This document shows, in pieces, positions 19,536-28,263 of a DNA stretch of 64,000 nt; position 1 is the first letter of the stretch, and every line of letters begins with the position of its first letter. The position numbers were made by a program, and so were the translations under genes. The DNA is from Planctomycetaceae bacterium (GTDB taxonomy: Bacteria; Planctomycetota; Planctomycetia; Planctomycetales; Planctomycetaceae): positions 1 to 64,000 of the forward strand of contig JABURQ010000162.1 of the NCBI GenBank assembly GCA_014762625.1. Reading direction: 5' to 3'. The notes beneath the pieces were generated by a model. That model ran no database searches and was not told the DNA's origin. It was given only the letters and a program-made list of their open reading frames with translations.

Positions 19536-20849
19536 ATGAATCCTACTTCACGCCGTGAGTTTTTGAAACATTTCGGACTTGGTGCCGCGACGTTGCCGTT
19601 TCTCGGTAATTTGCCCAGTTTGGGGTTTGCCGGCTCATCGGAACGGAAACAGCGGCTGGTCGTGATGTTCAGCCCAAATGGGATTGTGCCCAAAAACTTC
19701 TGGCCGGATGAAGAAGGGACGGATTTCAAACTTAAACCGATCATGAGTCCGTTGGCCGATTATCAGGACCGGATGCTGGTTCTGAAAGGTGTCTGCGACA
19801 AGATTCGCGGCGATGGTGACTCTCACATGCGTGGTATGGGGTGTCTGCTGACCGGGACGGAACTGTTTCCCGGAAACATTCAAGGGGGTTCTCACACTCC
19901 CGCCGGTTGGGCCAGCGGCCATTCCATTGATCAGGAAATCAAACGCTATCTGCAATCGTCACCGGATTCTCAAACACGATTCGGCTCTCTCGAATTCGGC
20001 GTCGTCGTCCCCGAGCGGGCTGACACCTGGACGCGCATGGTTTACAGCGGTCCGAATCAGCCGGTCGCTCCGATCGACGATCCGTATCAGATGTTCTCCA
20101 AACTCTACGGTCAACTCAAAGATCGCGAGAGCCTCAAAAGCATTCTCGACGAACTGCAAACCGACCTGGGAAAAATCCGACAACTGGTGAGCGTGGAAGA
20201 CCGCAAATTACTCGACGAGCAAGCATCGTTCGTACGCGATATGGAACGCGAACTGCAACAGGAAAATCCGGCGGAAGTCGGCCATAAAGTTCCTGAACTG
20301 GAACCGGGCATTCAGGACACGAACGACAACATGCCCAAGATTTCCAAGATGCAAATCGACCTGATGATCAACAGTTTCCAGGCCGATTTCTCCCGTATCG
20401 CCACATTACAATTCACCAACTCGGTCGGTCAGGCCCGCATGCGTTGGTTGGGCGTGGAAGAAGGACACCACCAACTCTCCCACGAACCGGATGACAACGA
20501 CGACGCCCAGGACAAGTTGACTAAGATCAATACCTGGTACGCCGAACAACTGGCTTATCTCGTCAAACGACTGGACGAGACTCCCGAACCGGGTGGAACG
20601 GGTTCGATGCTCGACAACACGCAAATCGTCTGGACGAATGAGTTGGGCAAAGGAAACTCCCACACGCTGAACGATATCCCGTTCGTGCTGATCGGAGGCG
20701 GATGTGACTTCAACACCGGCCGCTCATTGAAATTCGATCGCGTCCCCCACAACCGGTTGTTGATGTCGTTTGCTCACGGCTTCGGTCATCACATCGAACA
20801 GTTCGGGAATCCCGACTACTGCGGCGACGGACCACTCAGTCTGTCGTAA
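19536..20849 (+). CDS. Tat-exported DUF1552 protein
   Basis: A 437-residue DUF1552 protein. The N-terminus is a Tat signal ([20 protein letters not shown]), implying export in folded form. The body belongs to the alkaline-phosphatase/DUF1501-like superfamily, with [15 protein letters not shown] and [20 protein letters not shown] early, and [20 protein letters not shown] and [14 protein letters not shown] near the end. DUF1552 genes almost always follow a DUF1592-type cytochrome gene in planctomycetes, as here (105 bp downstream, same strand). That supports a functional pair, though the reaction is unknown. Length is normal. Confidence 0.9.
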   Translation: MNPTSRREFLKHFGLGAATLPFLGNLPSLGFAGSSERKQRLVVMFSPNGIVPKNFWPDEEGTDFKLKPIMSPLADYQDRMLVLKGVCDKIRGDGDSHMRGMGCLLTGTELFPGNIQGGSHTPAGWASGHSIDQEIKRYLQSSPDSQTRFGSLEFGVVVPERADTWTRMVYSGPNQPVAPIDDPYQMFSKLYGQLKDRESLKSILDELQTDLGKIRQLVSVEDRKLLDEQASFVRDMERELQQENPAEVGHKVPELEPGIQDTNDNMPKISKMQIDLMINSFQADFSRIATLQFTNSVGQARMRWLGVEEGHHQLSHEPDDNDDAQDKLTKINTWYAEQLAYLVKRLDETPEPGGTGSMLDNTQIVWTNELGKGNSHTLNDIPFVLIGGGCDFNTGRSLKFDRVPHNRLLMSFAHGFGHHIEQFGNPDYCGDGPLSLS

Positions 20850-20882
20850 GCCCCCGACGACTTTCCGATATTCGGAGTATCT

Positions 20883-21695
20883 ATGGCGGCTTCATCGGAG
20901 TCTTGGATTCGTCTGGGTAGCTTTCTGGCGATTCTTCTGTTGATGAATCTCTGGGAATGGCTGAGCCCTCGCCGCTCTTGGAATGCCCGCAGGTCTCCAC
21001 GTCTCGTCAGCAATTATCTGCTCGCGTTTTTCAACACGATTGTGTTACGACTGCTGGGGCCGTTTTCGGCGGTCGCCGCGGCGATCTGGTGTGAGGAGCA
21101 GCAATTCGGATTATTTTATGGATTGTCCTTCGGATACACTCTGAACGTGATCGCGACGATCGTTATGCTCGATCTTGCCATTTACGCACAGCATGTCCTG
21201 TTTCACGCAATTCCGTTGTTCTGGAGAATCCATCGGGTGCATCATGCCGATCTGGATCTCGACGTCAGTTCCGGCCTCCGATTTCACACCCTCGAGATTA
21301 TCCTGTCGATGGCCATCAAAATCGGGATTGTGATCATGCTTGGTGCCGCACCGTGGGGAGTGATGCTTTTTGAAGTGATTCTTAACGGATGTGCGATGTT
21401 CAACCACAGCAACGTTCACCTTCCCCTTGGGCTGGATCGTTGGCTGCGAAAGATGATCGTGACGCCCGATATGCACCGCGTTCACCACTCGGTACATCGC
21501 CGGGAAACTAACAGCAACTTTGGATTCAATCTTTCCCTGTGGGATCGCCTGTTCCAAACTTACATCGATCAACCGCGCGACGGCCACGATGCGATGGAGA
21601 TCGGATTACCCGAATACCGCGATCAGAACATCGCGGATCGAATCCCCGGCATGCTCTCCATGCCTTTTCGCGCCAACAACTCGCAGGCCGATTGA
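20883..21695 (+). CDS. Sterol desaturase / fatty acid hydroxylase-family membrane protein
   Basis: A 270-residue membrane di-iron oxygenase of the ERG3/fatty-acid-hydroxylase type. Four or so membrane segments carry the histidine clusters that bind iron: HVLFH (~103-107), HRVHHAD (~115) and HRVHHSVHRRETNSNFG (~199), plus HSNVH near 177. These match the HX3H/HX2HH pattern of the family. Likely activity is O2-dependent hydroxylation or desaturation of a lipid. The start at 20883 is 34 bp after the DUF1552 stop, so read-through is possible, although no functional link to it is evident. It converges on the zinc-ribbon gene. Confidence 0.87.
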   Translation: MAASSESWIRLGSFLAILLLMNLWEWLSPRRSWNARRSPRLVSNYLLAFFNTIVLRLLGPFSAVAAAIWCEEQQFGLFYGLSFGYTLNVIATIVMLDLAIYAQHVLFHAIPLFWRIHRVHHADLDLDVSSGLRFHTLEIILSMAIKIGIVIMLGAAPWGVMLFEVILNGCAMFNHSNVHLPLGLDRWLRKMIVTPDMHRVHHSVHRRETNSNFGFNLSLWDRLFQTYIDQPRDGHDAMEIGLPEYRDQNIADRIPGMLSMPFRANNSQAD

Positions 21696-21744
21696 TGCTC
21701 AGCACTGAGTCTCATCCGAGGAACGATCCTGAATTGCTGTGATC

Positions 21745-23355
21745 TTATTCGGCAGCCGATTCCTCTTCGGCGGCCGGTACTGGCTCTTGCTTGAGAGCGT
21801 AGAGAGGATTTTTCCCAAACGCGTTATTGCATTTCGGACACTTCGCTTTCGCGATGCTTTTCCCCGCTTTTCCGCCGATATTTTCTTTCTTACGTCCATC
21901 TTCACTGAGCGTCAAACCGCAGGCCTGGCACTTCCAGCCGATCAACTCGAGATCGAGCTCGGGATCGTTCTCGTAGAAGACGATGTTACTGAGATACTTG
22001 ACCGGCTGGTCGGTGTAATGGCAGAGCGACGGCGTCGTTTTATCGGACATTGGAATCTGATCGGCTTCGAACTTCAGTTCGATGTCGCACTGTTTCTGCA
22101 GTTGTTCGTGAAACTTGCGGAACTGGGATAATGTCAGCGCCAGAAATTCCAGTTTATTCTCTTCGCGTTTCGGGATTCGAATCGCAACCAGCCCCGGACC
22201 AAACACATCAATCCCGCCCAAAATCGACTCGTGGGCATAAGCGGTTGGATGGACCACCGACATCTGCTTGAGATCGTCGATGCTGAACAGGTGATTGTTG
22301 TCGCCGGGAGCTTTTTTCAGACCTTTGTCGAGAGACAGATATTCGAAGATTTCGCTTCGCAAATCATCAGGCTTGCCGCCTCCCCCTAACCAACCTCCCT
22401 TTTTCGACAGCGAAATGACTAACATACCGTCCTTGCCGAGACAAACATCAACCGTCTCAAAAGCTTTCGCCAGGCTCCCCGCTTTGAGTTTCAGCTTGCC
22501 GGGCTCGACGGCGTGCAGATGCAGATCAGTAAAGTAAGACTCGGGGACGGCGAGTGACTGGTCCTGTTCGCCGGCCTCTCCATCAGCCGGCTTGTCGGTT
22601 TGTTTAACGGGCACGGTGAAGGGAGATTTACACTTCGGGCATCTCCCGACGCGACCGCGATGGCGTTCCTGCACTTCGATACGGTGTCCGTTCGGGCAAT
22701 ATACAAGAACCGATCCGGGACGTACCTTGGTTGTTTTGCGGGCACGTTTTTGCTCTTTGTCGGAAGTATGTTCGGTTTTTGCGATTTCCCAAAGCGCTTC
22801 TCCGCCCGTCGCCACCGAATGATCTTCGGTGGACTCTTCGTCTCCCTGGGAGGAGGCATCACCGGACTCTTCATCAGAAGCCTTCTCTTCCGAATCGGAT
22901 TCCGCTTCCGTCGCCGCAAGTTGATAGTGATCGCTATCCTCGGAGGCTTCCTCCGTTTTGAGTGTTTCTTCGGAAGCCGCAGTCGATTCCTGAGTTGGCG
23001 GAGTCTCACTTACCGAAGAGGATTCCTCTCCCGCTAATTCAAAGTCCCCATCGTCCGCATAGAACGCCACGTCATCCCCCAGATCGAAATCGGCGGTCAT
23101 ATCGGTCGAGTGATCTTCCGACTTCGAATCGTGGACTTGCTCTTGCTCGTCCGGATTATCCTCGAGGTTGGAGTAAATTATCGGGCGATCCTGCGACATC
23201 ATTTCCTGATATTTCTGCTCGATTTCTTCGCGCATGAACGCCTGACAATTCCAACATCGCACCACCCCCACGCGGACCTGTTCGCCACATTTGGGGCAGT
23301 TGACTTCGGCTTTGTCCTGAGTCTGTTGTTCATTCTGTGTCGGCTGAGAATCCAA
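21745..23355 (-). CDS. Zinc-ribbon protein with long acidic linker
   Basis: A 536-residue cytoplasmic protein of unknown function. The N-terminus has a double zinc ribbon (CPKCGEQV, then CWNCQAF). An acidic Ser/Glu/Asp-rich low-complexity linker follows (~60-195). A second ribbon (YCPNGHRIEVQERHRGRVGRCPKC) is of a type common in planctomycete regulatory proteins. A globular domain (~255-450) begins around SYFTDLHLHAVEPGKLKLKA. A C-terminal four-Cys zinc module has CQACGLT and CPKCNNAFG. No catalytic motif recognised. The architecture suggests a scaffold or nucleic-acid/protein-binding role. A divergent ABC ATPase gene lies 415 bp away. Confidence 0.72.
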   Translation of the reverse strand: MDSQPTQNEQQTQDKAEVNCPKCGEQVRVGVVRCWNCQAFMREEIEQKYQEMMSQDRPIIYSNLEDNPDEQEQVHDSKSEDHSTDMTADFDLGDDVAFYADDGDFELAGEESSSVSETPPTQESTAASEETLKTEEASEDSDHYQLAATEAESDSEEKASDEESGDASSQGDEESTEDHSVATGGEALWEIAKTEHTSDKEQKRARKTTKVRPGSVLVYCPNGHRIEVQERHRGRVGRCPKCKSPFTVPVKQTDKPADGEAGEQDQSLAVPESYFTDLHLHAVEPGKLKLKAGSLAKAFETVDVCLGKDGMLVISLSKKGGWLGGGGKPDDLRSEIFEYLSLDKGLKKAPGDNNHLFSIDDLKQMSVVHPTAYAHESILGGIDVFGPGLVAIRIPKREENKLEFLALTLSQFRKFHEQLQKQCDIELKFEADQIPMSDKTTPSLCHYTDQPVKYLSNIVFYENDPELDLELIGWKCQACGLTLSEDGRKKENIGGKAGKSIAKAKCPKCNNAFGKNPLYALKQEPVPAAEEESAAE

Positions 23356-23770
23356 GATCGATCTCTCCTTCGAATCCAGGCTGCTTGAAATTCAGAACTT
23401 CAAACAGGAATGGGTCGAATTATCTGCTGTGATGGGAAATAAAGAATCGTATGTAAGAAACGAAAAATCACTACCAACACTCCGTGAGTCTCATGAAAAT
23501 ATCTAAAAGATGGAGACCACGTAGTTTAGGGGAATCCCTAATTTGGTATTCTCAGTTTAACATCAGTCTGAAGCGATTTCAGCTTTGAATTCCTCAGACA
23601 GGCCTCCTGAACGAGTGTTTTTTCGGATAATCGACAAAATCGCCCCCTTCTGAAACCCAAATCAGGGTCTCAGACACTGATTTTGACAGTCCCGACTTCG
23701 CCTGACAAGCTCCAGTTCTGAAGGTGACTGCGTCAACTCAGGGATCGTACAGAATTGCCGGCGTCTTATC
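23356..23770. other. 415-bp divergent intergenic region
   Basis: No gene seen. It should hold the promoters of the zinc-ribbon gene and the ABC ATPase. The only clear structure is the inverted repeat at 23526-23541, listed separately. Confidence 0.6.
23526..23541. promoter_or_regulatory. Inverted repeat TTAGGG-GAAT-CCCTAA
   Basis: Six-base arms around GAAT. It shares the core TAGGGGWATCCC with the perfect repeat at 9118-9134, and both lie between divergently transcribed genes. Candidate binding site of one shared regulator. Confidence 0.4.
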
Positions 23771-24424
23771 ATGATCGAACTCAAAAACGTCTCACTGCAA
23801 TCCGGCCAATTTCATTTGAAGAATCTCTCTGTCCGGATTGAAAAAGGAGAGTACGCGGTCCTGATCGGGAAAAGCGGCAGCGGGAAAACGACGCTTCTGG
23901 AAGGGCTTTGCGGATTACGTTCGCTGATCGATGGAGAGATCTGGCTATGCGGCCAGAATGCCTCCAGCTGGCCGCCGGCGCAACGAGGGATCGGGTTTGT
24001 GCCCCAGGATGCCGCCCTGTTCGACAGCATGACCGTGCGAGAGCAAATCGGTTTTGCGATGGAACTAAAATTTCGCCCCCCCCAGGAAATTGCCGACCGT
24101 ACGCAGTATCTCGCCGAACGAATGAAAATCACCGAGCTTCTCGATCGAAATCCTAAAGGGCTCTCCGGCGGAGAACAAAAACGCGTCGCATTGGCGAGAG
24201 CGCTCAGTGCCGAGCCGAAAATCCTCTGCTTCGACGAACCGCTCAGTGCGCTGGATGAAGAGACGAGCCATGACATGATCGAGTTATTGAAATCGCTCAA
24301 AGGTGAATACACCGTGCTCCACATCACCCATAATCGCTACGAGGTCGAGTTGTTGGCCGATCGTTGCCTGTTGTTACAGGATGGCATCTTGAAAAGGGTC
24401 GATCATTTATCAACGGTTTCGTAA
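23771..24424 (+). CDS. Lone ABC transporter ATPase (molybdate/sulfate-importer type)
   Basis: A 217-residue ATP-binding cassette protein with every motif: Walker A GKSGSGKTT (~33-41), Q-loop in GFVPQDAALFD (~76), signature LSGGEQKRVALARAL (~131-145), Walker B plus D-loop ILCFDEPLSALDEE (~152-165), and H-loop HITHNR (~182). The pattern is closest to the ModC/CysA/PotA importer ATPases, but the C-terminal regulatory domain of ModC (MOP/TOBE) is missing. No permease or binding protein gene is adjacent. It may serve a transporter encoded elsewhere. Confidence 0.85.
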   Translation: MIELKNVSLQSGQFHLKNLSVRIEKGEYAVLIGKSGSGKTTLLEGLCGLRSLIDGEIWLCGQNASSWPPAQRGIGFVPQDAALFDSMTVREQIGFAMELKFRPPQEIADRTQYLAERMKITELLDRNPKGLSGGEQKRVALARALSAEPKILCFDEPLSALDEETSHDMIELLKSLKGEYTVLHITHNRYEVELLADRCLLLQDGILKRVDHLSTVS

Positions 24425-24445
24425 TTAACATCGTCCATGAAACAA

Positions 24446-24471
24446 GCCCGACATGGAAAACCATGCCGGGC
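24446..24471. terminator. Hairpin, probable bidirectional terminator
   Basis: GCCCGACATGG / CCATGCCGGGC with one mismatch and an AAAA loop, lying 22 bp after the ABC ATPase stop. A T-rich tract (CTTGTTT) follows it on the minus strand. The rest of 24472-24683 shows nothing recognisable. Confidence 0.5.
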
Positions 24472-24683
24472 TCGCGACGGACATGAGAGCCGACACAGCT
24501 CTCGGTCGATCAGTCAGGATGTGCTTCAGAGCGTGTCCAGCGAAAATGTAGCGTCGATGACGTCGCGAGGGGGAACTGGGGAAGGAGATCGAAGCAGGCA
24601 AATCTCACGATTTGTCGATGCAGATCGACGACGCCCGGTTCTTCCGCAGCAAGTCAGAACGCTACATTTAAGTTGGATGTGCT

Positions 24684-25040
24684 CTAGATCGTGTCGTCAT
24701 CCTTTTTCTCACTGTCGTCATCATCTTCTTCGACAAGAAGTTCGTCGTCTTTCTTGTCCTCATCGTCGTCTTCTTCATCGACGTAAGATTCATCTTCTTT
24801 TTTGTCCGAATCTTCATCGTCTTCGAGAATCAGGCGCGATGAGGTTTCATCCTCTTTCTTGTCCTTCTCTTCGTCGTCTTCCTCGAAGGAATACTCATCC
24901 TTCTTGTCCTCGTCGCTATCGTCCATGTCGTCACAGGCGATCGTTGCGGTCGGACTGCAGAACAGACTCGCCGAAACCAGGTTTGCCGGAAGCACGAAGC
25001 CAACAGCGGCCATCCAGGCACATAATGAAATCCATTTCAT
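24684..25040 (-). CDS. Secreted highly acidic repeat protein
   Basis: A 118-residue protein with a signal peptide (MKWISLCAWMAAVGFVLPAN, cleavage near SAS). The mature part is made almost wholly of about five degenerate ~15-19-residue repeats of the form (D/E)n-KK-(D/E)n plus a short aliphatic/aromatic break (EYSFEED, SSRLILED, SYVDEED, DELLVEED). Roughly two-thirds of the repeat region is Asp, Glu or Lys. Start at 25040 has GGAG 8 nt upstream; the codon before it is TTG. No family recognised. Extended polyacidic secreted proteins can bind calcium or other cations or basic proteins. The nucleotide repeats (CTT/TCG-rich on the plus strand) may expand by slippage. Confidence 0.65.
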   Translation of the reverse strand: MKWISLCAWMAAVGFVLPANLVSASLFCSPTATIACDDMDDSDEDKKDEYSFEEDDEEKDKKEDETSSRLILEDDEDSDKKEDESYVDEEDDDEDKKDDELLVEEDDDDSEKKDDDTI

Positions 25041-25251
25041 CAAATCATCTCCTTAATCGATGTAGCCGTCGCCGGGCGACCGGTCGATGACCGGTTCTGT
25101 CCGTCCCGTCGACTGACGAGCGAAATATTACCGACAGGAATTTTTCGAGAGATCGCGAGAAACCCGTGTCGTGTTATCAGAAAAAAACGCGACAACGGGG
25201 AGTGAGTAACCTGACGGAAACAGCATGATGTCTGGATGCGTTGATGTTATT

Positions 25252-25271
25252 ATGACAATAGAGTTTGTCAT
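25252..25271. promoter_or_regulatory. Inverted repeat ATGACAA-N6-TTGTCAT
   Basis: Seven-base perfect arms. With the site at 25342-25356 it makes four copies of the half-site TTGTCA within 105 bp, upstream of the DUF2007 gene. This looks like an operator cluster, but the regulator is unknown. The remaining bases of the 343-bp gap show only a weak A/T-rich TATAAA at 25324. Confidence 0.4.
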
Positions 25272-25341
25272 CTTCGGATAGTTCACTTCCAAAACGACGA
25301 TTTCCGCCGATGAGGAACTCTGATATAAAATCGAGTTCACT

Positions 25342-25356
25342 TTGTCAAAATGACAA
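25342..25356. promoter_or_regulatory. Inverted repeat TTGTCA-AAA-TGACAA
   Basis: Perfect 6-bp arms, 3-bp centre, 30 bp before the DUF2007 start codon, where a repressor would block transcription or initiation. It uses the same half-site as 25252-25271 in the opposite orientation. Confidence 0.42.
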
Positions 25357-25386
25357 TCACCTCTCCACGGTTACCGGGAGCGTCGT

Positions 25387-25728
25387 ATGCCTGTTGTTTA
25401 TTCCGCCGAGAATCCTGCTGAGGCTCATCTCTGCCGACAATTTTTGTCGTCGGAAGGCATCGAGTCACGTGTTGATGGAGAAATCCTCTGGCAAGCCCGC
25501 GGCGACCTTCCCCCGAACGAATCCACCAATCCCACAGTCATCGTCTCGGACGAGGACTATGAAACAGCTCGAGCCCTCATCGAGCATTTCGAACAAAAGT
25601 TACAAGACGGTCGAGAACTCGACACCTGGAGTTGTCCTCATTGCGCGGAGGATAATCCGGGGAACTTTGAAGTCTGCTGGAATTGCGGCGAGTCGGCTCC
25701 TGCCGCGCAACAAACGGAGCCGTTGTGA
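25387..25728 (+). CDS. DUF2007 protein with C-terminal zinc ribbon
   Basis: A 113-residue cytoplasmic protein. Residues 1-70 match the DUF2007 (putative signal-transducing) ferredoxin-like fold, with VVYSAENPAEAHLCRQFL at the start and VIVSDEDYETARALIEHF near the end. A linker and a zinc ribbon follow (CPHCAEDNPGNFEVCWNCGE). DUF2007 proteins are small, presumably regulatory, and no ligand is established. GGGAG lies 7 nt before the ATG. The stop TGA overlaps the GTG start of the kinase gene (GTGA), so the two are translationally coupled. Confidence 0.82.
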   Translation: MPVVYSAENPAEAHLCRQFLSSEGIESRVDGEILWQARGDLPPNESTNPTVIVSDEDYETARALIEHFEQKLQDGRELDTWSCPHCAEDNPGNFEVCWNCGESAPAAQQTEPL

Positions 25729-26138
25729 AAGAATCTGAAACGGAAGAAATAAACAAACTTGAACAGAACAGTCACCAGCCTTTCCTCACTAGCGTGCTAA
25801 ACGCCTGGAAGGGGGTGATCGCGATGGTTCGTGACGAAAGAAACTTCCGAATTGAAATTGCAGGGGCAGTCATATCATTCGCGCTGGCGGGATTTTTCAA
25901 TTTCCCCCTCTGGAAATGGACAACCATAATCCTGACAATTTCGCTGGTTCTCACCGCGGAGGCAATCAATTCGGCGGTGGAATCTCTGGTCGATCTGATA
26001 CATCCGGAAACACACCCCCTCGCGGGACGGGTGAAAGATATGGCCGCTGGTGCGGTCTTGATTGCGTTCTTGATCTCTGTGATCATCGGCGTACTGCTTT
26101 ATGGGCCGCCTTTGTATCAGCTTCTGTCCACACATTGA
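25725..26138 (+). CDS. Diacylglycerol/undecaprenol kinase family membrane protein
   Basis: A 137-residue DagK-type kinase. These small trimeric membrane enzymes phosphorylate diacylglycerol or undecaprenol with ATP and so recycle lipid carriers. Diagnostic motifs are VRDERNFRIEIAGAV (residues ~36-50), TAEAINSAVESLVDLIHPE (~82-100, the catalytic ENSAxE motif here as INSAVE with the preceding Glu) and VKDMAAGAVLIAF (~107-119). Three membrane helices are visible. The GTG at 25725 is chosen because it overlaps the upstream stop as GTGA; upstream in-frame codons belong to the DUF2007 gene. The next gene begins 12 bp downstream. Confidence 0.86.
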   Translation: MKESETEEINKLEQNSHQPFLTSVLNAWKGVIAMVRDERNFRIEIAGAVISFALAGFFNFPLWKWTTIILTISLVLTAEAINSAVESLVDLIHPETHPLAGRVKDMAAGAVLIAFLISVIIGVLLYGPPLYQLLSTH

Positions 26139-26149
26139 AAATTGATGAC

Positions 26150-28231
26150 ATGTCCAATTCATTCTATCTGAGTGCCATCGCCGTTCTTCTCTCTCTGCTC
26201 GGAACTGACGTTCTGACAGCCCAGGAAACCATCTCCATCGAACCGGACCTGATCCATGTTCGTAATCTGGAACCTCGCGAATGGAGCGAATTTCCGGAAG
26301 ACGCAGACGCAACCGAATTTCGAGGCCGGTTTCTCCTCGACAAAACCCTGAGCGGTCCCGCCGTCATTTGTTTCGAGCATCAGGACGTGAAACAAACCTG
26401 GAATGTGGCGTTGAATGGAGAGAATCTGGGACGTCTGGCTCGCGACGAGAACTCGATGCGGGTCTGTTTTGAGGTCTTCCCGGATCAACTGACGCGCGGC
26501 CTGAACGAACTGCGTGTCTGGACAAATTCCGACAAGCCTGACGACATCCGCATCGGTCGCGCTCAACTGGTCCAGCAGAATCGAGAGACCTACCTCAACC
26601 AGAGACGCCTGTCAGTCAATGTCTCCGCAGAGGGACAACCGGTGCCGTGTCGCCTCAGCGTTCTCAATCAGGACAAAGCGTTACAGACGACGAGCCTCTC
26701 CTCATCGGATCACTACGCAGTTCGCGCGGGAGTCATCTATTCGGCAACCGGTCACATCGATCTCGGCTTACCTCCCGGCAAATATACGGTGATCGCGGGT
26801 CGCGGTCCCGAATACGAAATCGCTCGGCGAGAGATTGACCTGACGCAGCATAATTCCGTGGCAGTTGAGCTGCCCATTCGTCGGGTCGTCGATACTTCCG
26901 GATGGGTTGCCTGCGACACCCACGTCCATACCCTGACACACTCCGGACACGGCGACAGCACCGAAGACGAACGCATCATCACAATCGCCGGCGAGGGGAT
27001 TGAACTCCCCATCGTCACCGAGCACAACAAGCAGATCAATTACTCACGTCGGCAGGCGGAACTCGGGCTGAACGACCAATACACGCTCGTCACTGGAAAT
27101 GAAGTCACCACCAAATGGGGACATTTCAATATCTGGCCGGTGCAGGCCGGCGGTCCCGTCCCCGGCTTCCGAGGAAATGAGTGGAAAAAGATCTTCGAGG
27201 ACATTCAGTCCGCTGCTCCCGAGATCGTCATTCTCAATCACGCGGAAGATATCCATTCCGGTTACACACCCTTCGGTCGCGAAAACCGTCATCGATTGAC
27301 GGGCCGACAACTGGCGGATTGGCAACTCCAGGCAAACGCCATGGAGATCGTCAACTCGGGAGCCCAGCAGACGGACATCATGCAATTGCCGCGTGACTGG
27401 ATGGTTTGTCTCAATCGGGGGCAGTTCCTGACCCCGGTCGGATGCAGCGATTCGCACGACGTCGCCCGTCACTTCATCGGACAGGGACGAACCTACATTC
27501 GCTGCGATGATTCCGATCCGGGTAAGCTCAACGTCGAACAAGCAGTCACGAGCTTTCAGGAGGGACGCGTTATCGTCAGTTGCGGCTTGATCCCCTTCCT
27601 GACGGTCGAAGAACAATACGGTCCCGGCGATCTCGTTCCTCAACAGAAGAACGGCGAACTGAAATTAACGTTGAGAGTCGAGCATCCCGAATGGATTGAA
27701 TTCAATCGCTATGTGATTTACGTGAACGGCGAACCGCTCCCCGCGATTTCTGTTCCACGGACGGACCTGGGGAGACTGTTTGAGCAGAGTTTCTCCATCC
27801 CAGCTACCGACCATGACGTGCATCTGGAAGTCGCCGTATTCGGACCGGGTGTGAAATCATTACATTGGCCGATCGCCAAACCGTATCAGCCGAATTCGCC
27901 GGATTGGGAGTCGTTGAACTTCGGCATCACGGGAGCGATCTGGTACGACGGGAACGGCGATGGACAAAGGAACTCCGCTCGCGAGATCGCGGAGTCACTT
28001 TGGAAAGACGCGAACGAGAAACCGACTGTCGCGATTCCACTGCTGAAAGATTACGACCGGGCAGTCGCTCTGCAAATGGCGGAACTGGTCCACCTGTCCG
28101 GCAAATCGATTCAAAGCGACGAAATACAGGAGGTCCTGAAGCAGCAACCTGAATTCGTCACACAGGCGTTTCAGGACTATTGGACCGAATGGCGACTCTC
28201 GGAAATCGCCCGTCTCGATCGAAACCAGTAG
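26150..28231 (+). CDS. Secreted CehA/McbA-family metallohydrolase (PHP domain)
   Basis: A 693-residue secreted protein. The signal peptide is residues 1-24 (ending TAQ). An N-terminal beta-rich region (25-250) precedes a PHP-type metallohydrolase domain. The metal ligands are ACDTHVHTLTHSGHGDST (~255), VTEHNKQINYS (~290), GNEVTTKWGHFNIWP (~315), LNHAEDIHSG (~362) and GCSDSHDVAR (~430). This arrangement is that of CehA/McbA proteins, a family named for carbaryl esterase but with mostly unknown substrates. The true start at 26150 is 12 bp after the kinase stop; the open frame extends upstream through the kinase gene in another frame. It is co-directional with the DUF2007 and kinase genes, probably one transcript. 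Confidence 0.87.
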   Translation: MSNSFYLSAIAVLLSLLGTDVLTAQETISIEPDLIHVRNLEPREWSEFPEDADATEFRGRFLLDKTLSGPAVICFEHQDVKQTWNVALNGENLGRLARDENSMRVCFEVFPDQLTRGLNELRVWTNSDKPDDIRIGRAQLVQQNRETYLNQRRLSVNVSAEGQPVPCRLSVLNQDKALQTTSLSSSDHYAVRAGVIYSATGHIDLGLPPGKYTVIAGRGPEYEIARREIDLTQHNSVAVELPIRRVVDTSGWVACDTHVHTLTHSGHGDSTEDERIITIAGEGIELPIVTEHNKQINYSRRQAELGLNDQYTLVTGNEVTTKWGHFNIWPVQAGGPVPGFRGNEWKKIFEDIQSAAPEIVILNHAEDIHSGYTPFGRENRHRLTGRQLADWQLQANAMEIVNSGAQQTDIMQLPRDWMVCLNRGQFLTPVGCSDSHDVARHFIGQGRTYIRCDDSDPGKLNVEQAVTSFQEGRVIVSCGLIPFLTVEEQYGPGDLVPQQKNGELKLTLRVEHPEWIEFNRYVIYVNGEPLPAISVPRTDLGRLFEQSFSIPATDHDVHLEVAVFGPGVKSLHWPIAKPYQPNSPDWESLNFGITGAIWYDGNGDGQRNSAREIAESLWKDANEKPTVAIPLLKDYDRAVALQMAELVHLSGKSIQSDEIQEVLKQQPEFVTQAFQDYWTEWRLSEIARLDRNQ

Positions 28232-28263
28232 TCCCTCGCGATCATGTTATTGAATGATTTTTC

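Noticed and set aside
24437-25090. 217-codon plus-strand frame
   Set aside because: Arg/His/Ser-rich antisense of the acidic repeat protein; no signal or domain.
25128-25220. Terminator-like imperfect inverted repeat (CCCGTGTCG ... CGACAACGGG)
   Set aside because: The arms have a bulge and a long loop, and no T-run follows on either strand.
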